Of a DNA stretch of 12,848 nt, positions 10,801 to 12,848 are shown in pieces. The notes beneath the pieces were generated by a model, which worked only from the letters and a program-made list of their open reading frames with translations, had not been told where the DNA came from and made no database searches. Source of the stretch: Candidatus Sericytochromatia bacterium (lineage in GTDB: Bacteria > Cyanobacteriota > Sericytochromatia > JACMPN01); assembly GCA_014377495.1 (NCBI GenBank), contig JACMPN010000618.1, positions 1 through 12,848 on the forward strand. The letters are read 5' to 3'. Each line of letters begins with the position of its first letter. The stretch's first letter is position 1. The translations under genes and the position numbers were made by a program.

Positions 10801-11987
10801 GCCACCCTTTCCGGGTCAAATCCGTCGATGGCGACATGGTGCATCTCGAACCTGCCGGCAGCACCGGGGCCCGACCGGTCAATGGCCCGGTCGTAGAGCC
10901 GACCCCGGCCCCATCCAAGGTGTCGGGTCCAGGCGAAACCGCGGACATGGGGGCGCTGCGCAAACGTGTCCAATCCGGCGAACTGACACCGGTCGCTGAG
11001 CAGCCCGGCATGTACACGACCCGGGCCGGCGCCAAAATCGAGATCACGACGACGCCGGCCAAACTGTCGGGCGATCAGCTGACGACCATGCGCTCCGAAG
11101 CCCAGAAGATACGGGCCAAGCTGGACTCAGGCACCCTGTCTTTGTCCGAGGCGGCCAAGCAGCGGGCGATCCTCGCAGGCATCGAATTCATGGAGCAGAG
11201 TGGTATCGCCGTCAACGACCTCACCCATGCCTCCACGTCGCGGGCCCTGGACGGCATCGACAAGGCCGGTGGGCGGATCATGTCCGAGCGCGTGATGAGC
11301 GACAACAAGATCACCCGTCTGACGGGCGAAGGGGACGCATACAGCGGCAAGGCCGGTGCCAAGGCGGATATCTACATGGGCGCCGGCGACGAGGGCCTGG
11401 GCACGGTCAGGGCCTACGCTGAAAAAGCCCGCACGTCGCCGCATTACAACCTCAGCCTGCTGAGTGACGCCGAGCTGGCCGTTGAAATCACCCGGACGAA
11501 GAGTCTCGTCAACCGGAAGTGGAACGGCAAATCCTTTGGACCCGGGGGCGCGCCACTCGTCGATGAGGCCCGGGTAACCAACCGCCTGCGACAGTTGCAG
11601 GCCGAGCAGGCGATGCGGGTCAGCTTTCCGCATGCGCCTGCGCCCTATCCGATCATCTTCGACGTCAATGCCACCGGCATGAAGGTGGCCCAGATCCACA
11701 ACCTGCCCGGCGAAGCCACCGTCGAGGGCATGATCGACCTGCACTCCTCCTTGAAGCGGGTATTCGTCCCCGCTGAAAACGTCGCCGATGCGACCGCTCG
11801 CCTCGATAAGATCCTCGGCCCCGGTCATGGCGTCAAGGTGATCCCCCTCGAATCGCTGGACGTCGTCATTGCCACCAATCCGGTGGCGGTCGGCGCCAGC
11901 ATGCACGTGACCAAGGGCCTCGAAGGCACCGATAGCCTGGTCAAGGCTTTCTACAACGTCGCCGAAGACACGTTGGCAGCGAAATGA
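7845..11987 (+). CDS. Large modular protein, candidate polymorphic toxin with ADP-ribosyltransferase-like C-terminus
   Basis: I do not recognise this 1380-residue protein as a whole. In order, the sequence shows: a Pro-rich N-terminus (1-65) without signal peptide; six degenerate helical repeats of ~60 residues (~108-460); a further helical body to ~690; an Ala/Gly-rich hydrophobic stretch (699-820) with another segment at 844-860; a Pro/Ala linker with three VAEPAAP repeats (883-915); a small beta-rich module (963-1012, FLEDFVDDFGHPP then VGDPVLQGG); and a C-terminal domain. That domain has LTHASTSRALDGI with His1128, DIYMG with Tyr1177 and LPGEATVEG with Glu1290, an order resembling H-Y-E ADP-ribosyltransferases. 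Modular build, hydrophobic middle and a tightly linked small gene suggest a polymorphic toxin; this is inference. No Rhs, PAAR, VgrG or hemagglutinin repeats are visible. The start is GTG 7845 with GAGGG 9 nt upstream. ATG 8034 (Met64) is an alternative. Confidence 0.85.
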   Translation: MKDAVSNVVARVSGAGPLPELDLPTPTGAPHPQPEAAPVGRPGDRASAVTPHDGGFSPVGIDLMAQDNITLGPLPEISHKGLRSAASHLDRQLDDTLRKTDRPTATHLDDLAGLQRAYAGWQKATKGHENDPQVTAIGFRFQERLAQLVKRAAAQIGHDAAADLPKGVTAFQRLGQIQRDYQTLQTRARILGMTVAPAAVHAGATGLVDRAFSDLHASAGSIAGASRLSGDQVRNFTQQVATLRTALTGIGLSLTPAADQSLQEAVQAALDQRVDRLVAWGNGLQSGDVTAAELTDFHRAAQGYQFQAKSVGKPPSPAQAEALQATEHRLMAGRIVTVDGTLRTWAGSATPSIEGLRAVTTELVALRKAAGTDPALRARMTGLEENVRSVVTASLEATGITGDTFIQTSLQGLEIASALLQLAAEADIPLPPAVAARNLPDRINKASQAAVKNTISGAEALFSALQATMELGRSTDMPGARKQLVPIFGAIVKAYTDPNDPMHAIMVQALKDPEALALYNAALLVASGDSFGNTIQAMAPRDQGGLGTEGFNRLASILTSDQNLADIKAGQGVRVSDVMSGISSVLQKFETAGLSYDLMHENRKEAVFFVRWTMSVVGTSTATLADRRDAAIAVATERREELINRLASGDLAGFDDYLRETAALGIIQEKGAHQSWSDDIDTAESAVKVLETVKTGSDVIGMALGAGAILKLGATLVVRGGIMLAARSPAVIKLAQAAAVEGAEELAVIGSRRAVADLALNAAGTAAKGWAARSLPAFTRLAATSLARSGVSAASWLTGGAAEVALARSIVGDVAFGAMQFIQVNPEDGKVSVSVRDEKGRPRWGALCMALLPLALRGGQFALGKMKKLPSVPEAVPAPVRAVAEPAAPVGKGVAEPAAPVGKGVAEPAAPPDKAPVTKVKQEGRSPDRVQPKPPDPAKQPAAGESTPVVGGGAPAVPAPKPMFLEDFVDDFGHPPKVGDPVLQGGHPFRVKSVDGDMVHLEPAGSTGARPVNGPVVEPTPAPSKVSGPGETADMGALRKRVQSGELTPVAEQPGMYTTRAGAKIEITTTPAKLSGDQLTTMRSEAQKIRAKLDSGTLSLSEAAKQRAILAGIEFMEQSGIAVNDLTHASTSRALDGIDKAGGRIMSERVMSDNKITRLTGEGDAYSGKAGAKADIYMGAGDEGLGTVRAYAEKARTSPHYNLSLLSDAELAVEITRTKSLVNRKWNGKSFGPGGAPLVDEARVTNRLRQLQAEQAMRVSFPHAPAPYPIIFDVNATGMKVAQIHNLPGEATVEGMIDLHSSLKRVFVPAENVADATARLDKILGPGHGVKVIPLESLDVVIATNPVAVGASMHVTKGLEGTDSLVKAFYNVAEDTLAAK
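8166..9224 (+). repeat. Six degenerate ~60-residue helical repeats inside the large protein
   Basis: Units begin near residues 108, 169, 229, 290 and 352, a spacing of 60-62, and a sixth begins near 403. Each unit consists of a helix with pattern LxxFxxxxxxYxxL, a short turn ending in a Pro-containing segment (Pro at 132, 197, 256, 317, 374, 432), and a second helix with LxxRV-like spacing. Compare GMTVAPAA, GLSLTPAA, GKPPSPAQ and DIPLPPAV at the turn. A weaker, shorter seventh unit may centre on Pro478. Identity between units is low, so the repeat shows in protein but not in DNA. Confidence 0.6.
10491..10589 (+). repeat. Three tandem 33-bp units encoding a Pro/Ala linker
   Basis: Units start at 10491, 10524 and 10557. 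The first two encode VAEPAAPVGKG and the third VAEPAAPPDKA. The period is 33 bp, so the frame is kept, and the first two units are nearly identical at DNA level, implying recent duplication. They form a flexible linker between the hydrophobic region and the C-terminal modules. Confidence 0.9.
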
Positions 11988-11997
11988 GTGTCGTGCA

Positions 11998-12003
11998 AGA
12001 GGA
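11998..12003 (+). promoter_or_regulatory. Shine-Dalgarno site that favours the 12011 start
   Basis: AGAGGA lies 7 nt before ATG 12011. The upstream in-frame ATG at 11984 overlaps the stop of the large gene (ATGA) but has no ribosome site. Coupled initiation at 11984 therefore remains possible, while 12011 has the better site. Confidence 0.6.
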
Positions 12004-12010
12004 CGCCCTG

Positions 12011-12361
12011 ATGTACAAGTTGCAAGTCGTCCCCAAGGCTGATGAGCTGTTGCCCGCAGGCCCACCCGTGACGATCAGTATCGGTCCCGACGGCGGACTG
12101 GGCATCCATTGCGACGACGATCCGACCTATCAATGGCTTTCATCGCTGCTTTCCGAGCGCCTCTTCGTGCCCGGGCTCGGCTTTCCCCGGTTCCAGCGGG
12201 GGGACGACGGCACGTTGACGCGGGGCCCCGACGACGGACGCTTCATCGTCAGCGACTACGTCGATTTTGCCGCGCCGGCCGAGGATCTGCTGCAGGCCAT
12301 CGAAGACAATCTTGAAGGGATCGGCCAGTTTGACCTGACCCACGTGCCTGACAGCCCCTGA
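12011..12361 (+). CDS. Small acidic protein, candidate immunity protein for the upstream large protein
   Basis: The 116-residue product begins MYKLQVVPK. It has no signal peptide, no membrane segment and strong acidic bias (about 20 Asp/Glu against 7 Lys/Arg). Hydrophobic strands such as VTISIG and FIVSDYVDF and a C-terminal helix (AEDLLQAIEDNLEGI) suggest a compact alpha/beta fold. I do not recognise a family. It starts 24 nt after the stop of the 1380-residue gene, or overlaps it by ATGA if ATG 11984 is used, which would make 125 residues. The two genes are almost certainly co-transcribed. Size, acidity and position are what one expects of an immunity protein downstream of a polymorphic toxin, but this role is inferred from context only. 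The stop lies 15 nt from the convergent gene. Confidence 0.8.
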   Translation: MYKLQVVPKADELLPAGPPVTISIGPDGGLGIHCDDDPTYQWLSSLLSERLFVPGLGFPRFQRGDDGTLTRGPDDGRFIVSDYVDFAAPAEDLLQAIEDNLEGIGQFDLTHVPDSP

Positions 12362-12376
12362 TGACGGGCGCCTCCG

Positions 12377-12848
12377 TCACGGTGCGGGGGACAACCCGCT
12401 ATCGACGGCTGCGTCGGCCAGGGCGATCAGGGCCTCATAGCCCCATTTGCCTTGATCGTTGAGCATTGGGGCCAGCCGATCAGGCAGGCCCGTCAGGCCG
12501 ACCCGGGCGCCGCTGATCGCCCCGGCCATTGCGGCCGTGGTGTCGACGTCGCCGCCCACGGCGATCGCCGTGCAGATGGTTTGCCAGTAATCGTCCGGAC
12601 TGCGCAGAAAGGCGTAAAGACTCCATAGGACGCTGGGCACGACGAAAGGCGAGATGCCGTGCCAGCCGCCATCGTTGCCTGGCCCGCCGCCTGCCTGGCT
12701 AATTCGCTCGAATGCCGCATCCGGCCTCAGCTGGACCCACTCCGGCAACTGGCGGATCGACCCGGCGAACGTTCCACCCACCGGGGCCACTCATGCGGCC
12801 GAACGGTCGCTGTATGCGACGACTTCGACTGCGGCGCCCGTCACGGCC
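12377..12848 (-). pseudogene. ADP-ribosylglycohydrolase C-terminal part, interrupted by an in-frame TGA and cut by the window edge
   Basis: ADP-ribosylglycohydrolases (DraG/ARH family) are metal-dependent enzymes that remove ADP-ribose from modified targets. The frame ending at 12377 carries the family's C-terminal hallmarks: a helix with SVLWSLYAFLRSPDDYW, then GGDVDTT (12556-12539), whose Asp residues bind the metal pair, then AAMAGAISGARVG. After the first Gly-rich block come LPDRLAPML and a terminal helix. Read 5'->3', the frame is open from the right edge (AVTGAAVEVVAYSDRSAA), hits TGA at 12793-12791, then resumes VAPVGGTFAGSI without a shift. The stretch from GTG 12790 is only 137 residues and lacks the N-terminal metal-binding half, so it is unlikely to be a whole enzyme. 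The upstream codons look Ala-rich and gene-like, suggesting one gene broken by a nonsense change or base error. Alternatively, a truncated form starts at GTG 12790. Confidence 0.65.

Noticed and set aside
7845..11987. Reading the large gene as a phage tape-measure or surface-adhesion protein
   Set aside because: The helical repeats and hydrophobic middle allow the idea, but no phage genes, signal peptide or cell-wall anchor lie nearby, and the C-terminal motifs and the following small gene fit a toxin pair better.
12377..12790. A complete small ADP-ribosylglycohydrolase starting at GTG 12790
   Set aside because: At 137 residues it holds only the C-terminal half, lacks the N-terminal metal-binding motifs, and directly follows an in-frame TGA preceded by gene-like codons.

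Overview
The window is GC-rich, with densely overlapping genes and mostly recognisable Shine-Dalgarno sites. It comes from a bacterium whose respiratory chain uses alternative complex III (ACIII) in place of, or alongside, the bc1 complex. ACIII occurs in Planctomycetota, Verrucomicrobiota, Acidobacteriota, Myxococcota, Bacteroidota, Chloroflexota and others. The Tat-plus-lipobox start of ActB and the overall sequence style look most like a Planctomycetota or related lineage to me. That is an impression and not a proof.

Region 1 (1-7450, + strand) is the act operon in canonical order: actB (5' end outside the window), actC, actD, actE, actF and a small single-pass membrane gene in the actG position. 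Several junctions overlap by 11-20 nt. The expected pentahaem actA would lie just left of the window. In the complex, the NrfD-like membrane subunits ActC and ActF take electrons from quinol, the Fe-S clusters of ActB relay them, and the c-type haems of ActA and ActE pass them to an oxidase or soluble carrier. A perfect 14-bp intrinsic terminator (7483-7514) closes the operon, so no oxidase genes are co-transcribed after it.

Region 2 (7515-7844) is a spacer with no convincing gene.

Region 3 (7845-12361, + strand) holds an unfamiliar 1380-residue protein followed directly by a small acidic protein. The large protein reads as a modular polymorphic-toxin-like chain. It has six degenerate helical repeats of about 60 residues, an alpha-helical body, an Ala/Gly-rich hydrophobic stretch, a Pro/Ala linker with three 11-residue repeats, a small beta-rich module, and a C-terminal domain whose motifs resemble an H-Y-E ADP-ribosyltransferase. 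The small gene sits where an immunity gene would be. Both assignments are inference from layout and motifs.

Region 4 (12377-12848, - strand) is the C-terminal part of an ADP-ribosylglycohydrolase. An in-frame TGA appears to interrupt it, and it converges on the putative toxin/immunity pair. A possible ADP-ribose-adding enzyme beside a (possibly broken) ADP-ribose-removing enzyme is the most interesting feature of the window.
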